DNA from: Hyphomicrobiales bacterium
Lineage (GTDB): Bacteria > Pseudomonadota > Alphaproteobacteria > Rhizobiales > Xanthobacteraceae
Assembly (NCBI GenBank): GCA_017304505.1
Contig: JAFKKQ010000247.1
Location: 1-20,983 of the forward strand
Direction of reading: 5' to 3'
Length of the DNA stretch: 20,983 nt
Shown here: positions 1-12,000 of the stretch, piece after piece
Numbering within the stretch: position 1 is the stretch's first letter
Layout: every line of letters begins with the position of its first letter
Position numbers and translations under genes: made by a program
The notes under the pieces: generated by a model
Seen by the model: the letters and a program-made list of their open reading frames with translations, nothing else
Told to the model about the DNA's origin: nothing
Database searches by the model: none

Positions 1-2
1 GC

Positions 3-3000
3 ACGCTTGCGAACGACATGGTTGTGTCCGGAGACCTCGGCTTCCGAGGTCACGTCGGGTCGCTGACGCTGGTGTCGCTGAAGAGCCTCGGGGCGCTCGC
101 CGACGATCCGAGCGACGACGTGTCGTATCTGGCGCTGGAACTGACCGGACTTTCCGCGAAGCTGATCGGAATCGACGGGCTGACGTTCGGTATCTACGAC
201 GCGGCCGTGAAGGTGAACAAGGTTTCCGACGGCGATACCGATGCCACGAACGACCCGGCGAAGCTCGACTGGGCTGCGTTCGAGGTGGCGGACGGCATCG
301 CGAAGCCCGACCTCACAGTCAACCGCGGCGTGGACGTGGATATGCAGGGCTCGGTCGCGCTGGACGCGTTTGGCGCCTTGATCGCCAGGGGCAGCTTCAG
401 GGTGCAGTTCGGCACCGTGACCGATCTAGGCGACAACGGGCTGCCCGGCGGCGGTGACGACACCGAGTATCAGGCGATGGTAGTGACGCTGGGCACGGCC
501 GCTTTCGAGAATGCCGAAGCCGTTCAGGTGTTCGTTGGTGTGGGTGGGCTCCTGGAGGACGTGGGAGGCGACGACAACGACACCGACGGCAGTTACTCCG
601 ATGATCTGATCAACAAGGACAATGCCATCGGCTTCTATACGTCGCTGGAAAGCTTGACTCTCGTGACGCTGAAGAACGTCGGCGATCAGGCCGTTGCGAC
701 CGATGACCTCAGCTATCTCGCGCTGTACGCGCGCGGCATCGCGGCGGAGCTTGTGGGTATCGATGACAGCATACTCACGCTGAAGATCTGGGATGGCATC
801 ATCCGGATCAATCAGGCATCGGATGCCGACAGCAACGCCGCGACGACGCCGGACAAGATCGACTGGACGGCGTTCTCGTCGAACACCGAGGGGCTGCCGG
901 TCCCGACCCTCGACGTTGATGACACGGTCAGCATTTCGGTGGCCGGCTCCCTGGTGCTCGACCTTGCGGGCTTCGTTCAGGTATTCGGCAGCTTCGCCTT
1001 CACCGTTTCGTCCGGCGTCGAGGTGACGACGGTCACGAAGCTGGGTGTGGCTACCGATGGGGTCGCGATGAACGTCGTGACCTTCGGCCTCTCGGACGTG
1101 AACGTCTTCGTCGGCTCCGGTCCGTACTTTCAGGATTCCGCAACCGACGACAACGACGTGATTGACTCGGCCGACCCGACCAACGACGCCGCGGTCGGCC
1201 TGCTGCTGCAAAACGTTTCGCTCGCGCTGGCGTTGTTCAAACCCGCCACGAGCCCCGGCAGCTACTACGCCTTGATGGCTTCGGCGCAGGACATCGAACT
1301 GGTCGGACTGAATTTCGGCACCTCAAGCGCATTCTCGATCGATGCCTCCGGGTATCGCGTCGAGATCAACGGGGGCAGCAACGGCACGACCGACGCCGCG
1401 ATCGACTTCTCGAAGATGGATGGCGGTTCATTCGACGTCGATATGGGGCCGGGCCTCGCGTTCGCGTTCGACTACACCTCGGCTCTGCAGCGGGTGGCGA
1501 TCGAGAACGCGGTCCTCAAAATTGATGACTATTTCTACATTTCCGGCGGTCTTTCGTTCACGCGCCAGCAGGGCATGTCGGTCACGCTGACCGGCGACTC
1601 GCAGACGTCGACCCCGGTGGACGTATTCGCGTTCGGCGCGGGCAGCGTCGATCTCTTTGCGGGCTACAGCCCGAATGCGGACGTTGATCACGACGGGCAT
1701 ATCGACGACGTGCTAGCCGAGGGCGCGACGGGGCTCGCGCTCCAGAATGTGAACTTCGGCCTTGTGATCATGCGTCCCACGGTCGGGAACCAGAGCGTGA
1801 AATACATTGCCCTGAAGGCGACCGCGAACTTCGCGGGCCTGATCGGGATCGACGACTTCACCCTCTCGGCGTCGGGCCTGACGGTCGAGTACAACGGCGT
1901 CCGCAACCCGAGCAACCCGGCCGACACGAAGGTCGTCGACTTCAGCGCGTTGCCCAACGGCGCATACACGTTCGACACCGGCAACGGCGAACTGGACCTC
2001 GACTACGACGCCAAGCGGGTGCTGGTCAGCGTCGCCGAGGCGCACCTTCAGATTTCCGACTACGTGTTCGTCCACGGCGCCCTGGCTTTCGAGAAGGTCG
2101 ATGACCTGAACGATGTCCAGATCGCGAATGACGGTCCGACGAAGGACATGTCCGCGATAAACGTCGGCGGGCAGGGCCTGACGATGTTCTTCGGCAGCGG
2201 CGGACCGTACTGGACCGATCTGGACGGCGACGGCGACGCGAGCTGGGCGTTCAACACCGGCAACGGCAACGCCGCCAGCCGCACGATCTCGGCGGGCTCC
2301 GTCACGCTCGCATCCGTCGGATTCGGTGCCGGCGCGGTGCTCCCGGCCAACTGGCAGGTCAGCCTGACCAAGGACGACGGCGTCTTGGTGATCGGCAGCA
2401 CCCGCTACGGCGATCTGAACCACGATGGGGAGATCGACGATAACGAGACTTGGTCGTTCACCACGAGCGGCGGCGACTTTGCCAGCCGCACGGTCGCGGA
2501 AGGCTTTATCAAGCGCGAGCAGGTGACGTTTACGGTCGGCGATCTGCTGCCGGTCGATGTCGTCGGAACCCTTCCGACAGGCGCCTCGCTGACGTTCGGC
2601 GATGCCGGTGCTGCCACCGAGGTCATCTACGGAGACATCAACAACGACGGGATCGTCGACGCGAACGAAACCGGCGAACTGAACCCCAATGCGGTCGGTC
2701 TTGCGATCAACGATGCGAATCTCGCGCTGGCGCTTCTCACGCCGAAGGACGGTTCGGACCTGACACGCTACACGGCGCTTCGGGCGTCGTCGGATTTCGT
2801 CGGATTCGTTGGCACCAGCGAGTTCAACCTCGAAGCGTCCAATGTCGTGGTCGAACTCAATATTGCGAGCCGAAAGGGCGCGACCGCGCCGCCCGACGTC
2901 GTCGACTTCTCATTGTTCAACGGCGGCACCGGATATGAGATCGATACCGGTGCGGGCCCGGAGGTCATCGACTTTGCGAACCGGCGGATTCACGCGTCTG

Positions 3001-6000
3001 CCGACGATGTGCTCGTGAATGTGTCGGATTTCCTCTACCTGAATGGAAATCTTGCGCTCGACATGGGCAGCCGCGAGACGGTCACGATCACGACCGGCAT
3101 CCCGACGGACATTGGCGAGTTGGCGAACGGTGTCGTGACGCAGATCAACAATGCGTTGCAGAGCGCCGTGAACGGGCTCGAGGACTTGAAGGACGAGGTC
3201 GTTGCGCAGATCAAGTCGGCGATCGAATCCGTCCGCGACATGATCAACGATCAGGTCGATTCGATCGTCGACACGATCTTCCAGCAGATCGGCTCGAGCC
3301 TGAATGCGTCGCTGGAGCAGGCGATCGGTGCGGTGACCGGCTCGTTGAAAGCGCAGCTGCAGTCATCGACCGAAGGAGTTTCGCAACAAGTCGACCAGGC
3401 GATCGACCAACTTCTCGCGCCCGTCGTGGCGGGCATCGACGCGCCGTTCGATCAACTGGTCAAGGTGTTGCTGGTGCCGGTCAAGGAGTTGATCCGCGGT
3501 GCGATCGGCGGTGCGATCCAGGACGCGCTCACCACAAGCCTCGACGGAATTACGAGCTCCGTGTCGACCGCTCTGCAGGCCGGTCTTGACGGGGCCGAGT
3601 TGCAGGTCAAGGCCAAGATCCATTCCATCCTCGACCCGCAGGTGGAGCGCGTGACGCTCAAGCTTGACCAGTTGATCGCCGAGGTGCAGGACCGCATCGC
3701 GCCGGTTTTCCAACGCCTGCACAGTCTTCTCAGTATCAAGATCGGCGAGAACTTCGCGACGATCGAAGACGTGGAAGTCGACGTTACGGCGATCGGAATC
3801 AGCAACGCCACGGCTTTCGTCGGCTTGCCGCCAAGAGGTGGCATCGACTTCGATCAGCCGATCGACGAGCAGAACGCCATCGGGCTGTTCATCCAGAACC
3901 TCACCATGGCGCTTGGCATGTTTAAGCCGGTCGCCGGCAAGCAGCTTCCGGATTTCACCGCCGTCAAGATCACGGCGGACCGCGCCGGCTTCGTCGATGG
4001 CGGCTCGGATATCTTCCAATTGACCGCACAGGACATCACCGTCGAGCTGAACCTCGGCGGCAAAGTGGCGCCCGGGCCGTTCGGCAACGGCACGATCGAT
4101 TTCGTTCGGAGCTTCCCTGGCGACGACGGGGCCGATCCGGTTATCCCGCCGGGCTATCGCGTGGACACCGGCACGACGAGCGATCCGATCTACCTCGACT
4201 TCCAGGGAGAAGAAATCCTGGCAAGCGTCGGCTGGGCGGAGCTCACCATTTCCGAGTTCGTGCACATTGCCGGCAGCTTTGCGTTCGAGAAGGGCGCGAT
4301 CCAGAATGTCGACGTGACGGGCGGCGCGACCTCGGCGGCGGCCCATGCGTTCCTCGACGCCCTCGGTCTCGATCTGCCGGCAGGCGCGATCCCGGCGCTT
4401 GGCGCCACCGAGACCGAACTGTCGTTCATGACGATCGGTGCGGCGAACGTTCACGCCTTCATCGGCATGAACGGGCCGTACTGGAGCGACCTCGACGGCG
4501 ACCAGCTCGTGTCCTGGGCCTTCGACACCGGCAACGGTGATGAGGTCAGCCGCACGATCCAGACAGGCTCGATCAAGATCGACTCGACGACGTACACGGC
4601 GGGGCAGGTGCTTCCGGTCAACGCTGTCGGACGGTTGAGTGCCCACCAAGTGCTGACCATGGCCGACGGCGCCAAGTACGGGGACATCAATAATGACGGC
4701 GTGGTCGATGCCAACGAAACCGACGAATTGAACGATAACGCGAAGGGCCTCTGGATCGACGATTTCGATTTCGGCATGGCCATCATGCGGCCGACGAACC
4801 CGCTCGATTTCGCCAAGTATCTCGCGCTGAAGGCGAACGCCAACGGCATCAGCTTGGTGGGCATCCAGGATGTCACCGTCCAAGCCGACAACCTCGTGGT
4901 CGAGATCAACCAGTCGACTCCGAGCGTGTACGGTGTGCCGCTGTGCCCGGTCGTTGATTTTGCCACCACGTATCCGAACGAGCAGCAGGCGCTGTTCGGC
5001 GTGCTCGCGGGCGCCGACCACGTCATCTCGGCCGCTGAGATGGGGGCTGCGCTCGCCGCCGGTTATAGCGGTCCCGACCTGGCTACGGCAGACGAACTCG
5101 TGGCGCTGCTCCACGTCGGCGGCGCGCCGCCGGGTACCCTGACCGTCAATGATGTCATTGATCAGCTCGCGACCAGCTTCGCAACCGATGCAAACCTGAC
5201 CCTGATCAAGCATGCCGATATCGACAACGACGGCAAGTTCGATCCGGCGGGCTACGAAGTGGATACAGGCGGCACGCCGGTCTACCTGGATATGGATTCA
5301 GCGCTGATCCGCGCCCAGGGTTTCCTCCAACTCAGTATCCTCGACAACATTTTCATCACGGGCAGCGTTGCGTTCGAGTTGGGGCCGACGCACGAGGTGA
5401 CGCTCACCAACGGCGCCACCAAGAATGTCACGACGATGACAATCGGCGCGGCCGACGTCACCGCGTTCATCGGCGCGAACGGCCCGTACTGGACCGACAG
5501 CAACGGCGACCATGAGGTGCAGCCTGGGGAGCTGAACCAGAACTCGGTCGGCTTCGCCATCACCGACCTTGACGTCGGCATCGCGCTGATGGTGTCGACC
5601 AACCCCCTGGATCTCGGCGTCTATCTCGCCGGCAAGCTCAGTGTGCACGACTTTGGGCTAGTCGGCGTCGCTAACCTGACCGCGACCGGCACCTTCGACG
5701 TCGAGTTGAACGTGGGCATCGGGGCTTCGGGCCTCGACCTGAATCTCAATCCCATCGATTTCGACGCCAGCTTCGACGAGGTGCAGGCGCTGTTCGACGT
5801 CATCGATACGAGCGGCAACCACGTCATCTCGACCGACGAAATGAGCGCTGCGCTCTCCGCGGGCTACACCGGCGGCGACGTGACTACAGTGCAGCAACTG
5901 CTGCTGGTCCTGGGCGGGCCGTCTCTCACCTCCGTGTTAGGTCAGCTCTCCGCATCCTTCAGGACGACCAATCTGAGCGCTATCCAGCCTGCCGACGCGG

Positions 6001-9000
6001 ACGGCGACGGCAGGCTCAACATCAGTGAATTGCAAACGCTGCTTAACCTCATCGACGCCAGCGGCGACGGCAAACTTGAGGCGTCCGAACTCGACGCGGC
6101 TCTCTCCGCAGGCTACAGCGGCGCCACTTTGGATACGGTGCAGGATCTGCTGTCTGCCCTGTATCTCGGTGCGGCGCCGCCGGTCAGCGCGTTATCTCTC
6201 GCCTCGGTGCTGGGCAAACTCTCCACGTCCTTCAAGACCGCCCATCTGGACGCCATCCAGGCGGCCGACGCCAACGCTGACGGCAAGCTCGACTTTGGCT
6301 TCAACGTCAATACCGGTAATCCCGCTGCCCCCGTCGTACTCGACTTCAACGATTTCCTAGTCAGCATTCACCTCGGTGGCGTGATTGAGCTCAAAGATGT
6401 ATTCCGCATGACCGGGCTGTTCCTGTTCGATGCGGACACTTCCGGCCTGAAAGCTTTCGTCGCCGCGGGCCTCGAGATCGGCCCCGACATCGGCAACAGC
6501 GACCAGATCTTTGCCATGAACGCCCTCGGGGCGTTGGTGATCACCCATGCCGGCGTTGCGGCAGACATCGAAGTTTCGGTTTCTATCGGCGGCGCGTTGA
6601 GCGACGTTCTCCAGCTGAACGCGAAGGCGCGGCTTCTGCTCAACACAACGGGCCAGGATCTGACGATCACCATCCCCAAGAACTATGTTGACTTCCTGAT
6701 CGGCAATAGCGCGATCCCCGATTCGCCGGTTTTGGATCCCACGCTGATTGGCAGCTTGACAACTGAGTTCAGCGATCGGCTTTCCTTAAACACGGACGGC
6801 TCAGCGACCTTTACAATCAACGGCTCGGCGCCTGACGCAACGACGCCCGGGTTCTATCTGGTCGTCACCTTCCACGCTGATCTGACGATTGCCCGCATGT
6901 TCGTGATCGAGGCCGACTTCCGGCTCGAGATCACTGACCAGAAATTCGACCTTGGGTTCGACGGAACGTTGAAGCTTGGCGGTTTTGGCAGCTTCGGCGT
7001 GTCGGGCGGTGCTGTTATAGATCAGAACGGGTTTGCCGCCTACGGGGAGCTTACGGTTGATATCAATCTCCTGAGTCTCGTTGAGATCACCGGCCAGGCA
7101 CAGCTGAAGATCAATACGGCGACCAGCGGCGATCCTGTCACGGTCAACGGTCACGATATTGCGAATAACACCTACCTGGTCTCCATCCAGTCCTCTGTAA
7201 CGCTGTTCGGCATCGTCAAAGGAGCGGGGGACATCGAGGTCGGCGTGGATAACGGCGTGTTCGTAATCAACGTGAAAGACCTCTCGGTCGACTTGTTCAT
7301 CCTGAACGTCGGTATCTCGGGCTACATCCGCAGCGATGGCCAGTTCAATCTGACGGGAAGCCTTTCGCTACCCGATGCGCTGAAGAGTTCCGATGGTCAG
7401 TGGGGGATCACCGGGCATCTTAGCGTTACGGTCAGCAATTCCGGGTTCAAGGGTCATGGCGATGTCGGCATCATCGTTTTCGGTCAAAGCTTCAATGTCG
7501 CTTCCGCCGATTTGAGTATCACCACCAATTCGGTGTTCATCAGGGCGGAAGGGCCACTTGGCGTCTATATCGAGATCACGATTGACCAGGACGGCCACGT
7601 TTCATTCGACGGCGGGCTGGGTTTCCTTGATGACCTGATCGATGCGGTCAAGGACGCGGTCAACGCGGCTGTCACTGCCGTGGGTGATGCCGTCGTTACG
7701 GCCGCGAACGCCGTAGCAGACGCCTTCACCGATCTAGGCAACGCGATTCTGGATCTTGGGGACACTATCGGTGACGCGATCGTTGGCTTTGTCGGCGATG
7801 TCGGGGATTTTCTCAGCGGTATTGCCGGCTCGATTGCGCAGGCCTTCAGCAGCAGCAGAACCATTGCAATAACATTCCCGCCGACGCCGAAGTATTCTTA
7901 TTCGACCGCGTTGTCGGACAACGATCACACCCTGACCATCGATATGAGCGGTGGCAACTGGACGGATGCTCTGGGGAACCCATTGACCGTGACGGGATCG
8001 CCCCTTTCATTAGCCGTCGTCAACGGACAGTTGGTCGTGGACGGGCCGGATGCTTCCCAAACGCTCCTGGTAGCCGAGCGGCAGCACCAGACGAGAAGCT
8101 GGGACTGGGGTGGAGCCCACTGGGGCAGCTGGCACAACGACGGCGATCCCTACGGATTCGTCTACGCAGACATTCAGTACTCGAACATGAAGGCCTTCAA
8201 CAACATAACGAAGGTCATCATCCTCGGAACGAGCGGGAACGACACCATCGTTCTCGATACGGCCAGCATCACCCAAGATGCCGTGGTTTACGGCTATGCC
8301 GGCAACGACACCATCATTACTGGCAACGGGAATGACTATGTCAGTGGCGGCGACGGTAACGACATCATCTACACCTACGGAGGAAACGATGTTGTTTATG
8401 GAGGCGGCGGCAACGACACGATAGTCAGCGGAACCGGAAACGACGCCGTCTACGGCGGGGACGGAAACGACGTTATTGATGAAAGTCAGAACAGGGGCAA
8501 CAACCCGAAGGCTCTGATTGGCGAGACCAACACTCTGGATGGTGGCGCCGACGATGATGTCATCCTTGGTTCTCCGGGCAAAGACACTATCGACGGTGGG
8601 ACCGGAAACGATACCATCACCGGCCTCGCCAACGACGACACCTATGTGTTCGAGAACGGCTACGGCAAGGATGTGTTTGCCGACTTCTCCGGCAAGGCGT
8701 ACCTGGATTTCAGTGCGGTAACGGACGACCTGGAGATTGGGATATCGGATGGCCAGCCCGGCGACGGGCTTGTGGTCAACGCAGGCACAGCAAATTCGTT
8801 CTCGATCCAAGGCTTCATCTTCATTCAGGAGCAAGCGAACTACAGCGATTTCCAGATCGCCCGGCTCAAGATCGGGGCGGGCAACGATCACCTGACGGCG
8901 ACTGCGTTGCCGCTGTATGCGCTGAATATCGTTGACGCCGGCGGGCACGACACCTACGACTTCGATCTCAATCAGGCGGACGTCGCGCAGAGCGTTGCCA

Positions 9001-12000
9001 GGATCGACATCGTCGACAACGGCAGCAATCCCGACCTGATCAATCTGGACGTCGATTCGACGGGCTTCGATATCTACCTCCATCCCCAGGAGGTGCTGCT
9101 GAATCATCTGGACCTGACGTTCAACAGCGGCGTCGAGCAACTGCACCTGACCGATCATGCGGCGGGTACCACCATCACGACCAAGTCCGGTAGCGGATTC
9201 AGCACGCTTCTGATCAAGAACGGTGTCACGATCACGCAGGCGAACGGCGGCGATATCGAACTGGACGCGAGGGGCGACTTTACCCAGCAGGCCGGCTCGC
9301 TCATCAAGACGACCGGAAATGTCGTTATCCGTAGCGATGTCGATGATGTCGATCCGCCGGGTGCCGTGATTACGCTGCTTGGCCCGATCAACGCGAGCCA
9401 AGTGACGGTCCACGGCACCGACGACAACGACACCGTGATCGTCGGCAGGGTTACCAGCAAAACGGATGTGTATGCCGGCGCCGGAGACGACACGATCAAC
9501 GTCGGGACGCCCGTCCCAGGAACAGTGGATGGAATCAACGGTAACCTGAATGTCCACGGGGAGGATGGATCCGACATCCTCAACATCGAAGACACCGGCG
9601 ACGCCAACTCCAACACTGGTATCCTGACGGCGACGACGGTCACTGGTCTCGATATGACCGGCATCGTCACCTATGAGTCGTTCGTGGCCGTGAACGTGGG
9701 GTTGGGGGCGGCAGACGATAAGTTCACGATCGAGAGCACACACGCCGGCACGACCGTTGTGAACGGCAACGACGGCAACGACGTAATTAATATCCAGACG
9801 ATCAGCGGGCCGACGACCGTCAACGGCGGCAACGTCTCCGACACGTTCAATGTCGGCAGCAAGGCACCGGCGACAGGCGGCCTTGTCGACGGGATCGCCG
9901 CGTCGCTGACGATCAACGGCAACGATCCGACGAGCGGCAGCGATACGCTCAACGTTGATGAAACTGGCGACGCGACCGACAACGTTGGCACGCTGACCTC
10001 GACCCAGGTCACAGGCCTCGGCATGGCGGCCGGTATCACCTACGGCACGATCGAGCATGTGGTGATCTCGCTCGGAAGCGGCGACGACAAGTTCACCATC
10101 GAGGCCACGCACGACGTCGCGACCCCGACTTCGGAGGATATCACCCTCAACGCCGGCCCTGGCGCCGATACGGTCGACGTCAACGACGCGACCATGGCCG
10201 ACGTTCTGGTCGTCAATGGCGAGTCGGGCGACGACGCGATCAACATGAACGGGACTGGGGCTGACGGTGGGTCGACTCTCAATGGGGATGATGGCGACGA
10301 CGTCATCAACTTGAACGCGGTGATCGGCACGGTGACCGTGAACGGCGGTGATGCCGCCGATACGGTGAACGTCAACAATGTGACCGACGTGCTGGTGGTC
10401 AATGGCGGGGCGGGCGGCGACACGATCAACGTCAACGGCACGCGCGCGGGCAGTTCGTCGACCCTTAATGGGGATGCGGGTGACGACGTATTCAACGTAC
10501 GCGCCATGAATGGCCCGGTCGCCGTGAATGGCGGCGCGGACAACGACACAGTCAACGTAGCGGATACGGCCCCGCTGCTGCCTCCCGGCCCGCGGACCAC
10601 GCCGTCCGGCACGATCGACGACATAAACGCGTTGCTCGATGTGGATGGCGGCAACGGGACGCTGGACAACTTGAATATCGACGATTCGAACGCGTCGACG
10701 AACGACAAGAGCGGCACGCTGACCGACGACACGCTGGCCGGCCTCGAACTCGAGGTCCCGATCCACTATCTCGGCCTGGAGCAGCTGAACATCTGGCTGG
10801 GGGCCGGCGCCAACGTGTTCACCATCAACAGCACCCAGGCGGGTGAGACCACCGTCAACACCGCGAAGGGCGCCGACATCGTCTATATCAATGGTGCGAG
10901 TGGAGTGTTGACCGTGAATGGCGAAGAAGACGCCGACACGTTCGACGTACGCGCCACTGGAGCCGGCAGCGAGGTGCGCCTCAACGGTCAGGAAGGCGCC
11001 GATACGTTCAATCTCAGCGATCTGTCGCCGGCGCTGCCCGCAGCGTACCCGACGACGCTGCCGCCGCCCGCCGCAACGACGTCCGGCAAGGTCGACTCGA
11101 TTGACGGTCTCGTCGCGATCGCCGGAGGCGCGGATTCCGATACGATCAACATCGACGACTCCGCGAATACGGCGAATAAGGTTGTGACGCTCACGTCGAA
11201 CACCCTGCGTGGGCTCGATATGCCGCGCGGCGTGAGCTATTCCAACGCGGAAGACCTCAACCTGTGGCTGGGTACGGGCACCGACGGCTTGTACATCGAC
11301 AGCACGCACGCCGGAACCACCGACGTGTTCATGGGCGACGGCAACGCGACCGTGAACGAGCGCGACGATACGGTCGCCATCCGGAGCATCAGCGGAGTGA
11401 CCACCGTCCACGGTCAGGGCGGCAACGACTCCTTCTACGTCGGCGTGCAGGCCGCGAACGACAATTTCGATACGCAGTTCAAGCAGGCGGTCGCCGCCGC
11501 GGCCAACGATAACCAGGTCAACGCGCTGTTCCATAGAACGAACACGAACGGAATCGGCGCGGTCCTCAACCTGCACGGCGAGGGGGATAGCGATCAGTAC
11601 ACCGTGAACCTCGCGGGCGCGGGGGACGCGCTGATCAACGTGTTCGACAACGGTGCGCCGGATGACGGGGTCGATACGCTGACGGTCAACGGCGCGGATG
11701 TGGTGAGCGGTCTCGCGAACAACCCGAATGACACGTTCCTGCTACGGCGTGATCTGGTCGCGCTGCTCAACGACTCCGTGCAGGGAGGTGGTTTCACTCA
11801 TGCCGAGCGCGTGAACTACGACGAGAACATCAACGCGCGACTGATCGTCAACGGGCTTGGCGGCAACGACAAGTTCGTCGTGGACGACAACAGCGCCATC
11901 ACAACGCTGGACGGCGGCGATGGCGACGATACCTTCCAGATCGGCCAAGTGTTCGGCACGCCGCGCACGGCGGCAGCGGGCCTCGATGCCGCAGATACGT

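Larger units (their letters stand above)
3..6414 (+). repeat. Diverged N-terminal beta-rich protein repeats of the giant protein
   Basis: A recurring protein motif can be laid out eight times. The anchor 'GSFAFE-like strand' sits at 390 (GSFRVQF), 987 (GSFAFTV), 1545 (GGLSFTR), 2076 (GALAFEK), 3045 (GNLALDM), 4272 (GSFAFEK), 5361 (GSVAFEL) and, weakly, 6414 (GLFLFDA). Each is followed by a 'VxxFxGxxGPYWxD' calcium-loop-like stretch, then 'NAxGLxIxNxxLALxLxKP', 'YxALKAxAxxxxLVGI', 'LxVExN', 'DFxxxxG' and 'DTGxGxxxLDF'. Spacings are 199, 186, 177, 323, 409, 363 and 351 residues. The core is therefore about 177-200 residues and the longer units carry the insertions listed separately. No known domain name is assigned. 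Confidence 0.8.

Noticed and set aside
18..20. ATG at base 18 as the real start of the giant gene
   Set aside because: The frame is open to the left edge, the codons before it fit the repeat pattern, and no ribosome site precedes it. The gene starts outside the window.
8010..11576. Long open frame (1188 codons) on the minus strand opposite the RTX/beta-repeat region
   Set aside because: It is a by-product of GC-rich, repetitive GAC/GGC/AAC codons on the + strand. Its translation is Val/Arg/Asp-rich without domain features, and the + strand has clear RTX motifs. The same holds for the minus frames at 3363-5213, 11742-13427 and 13557-14915.
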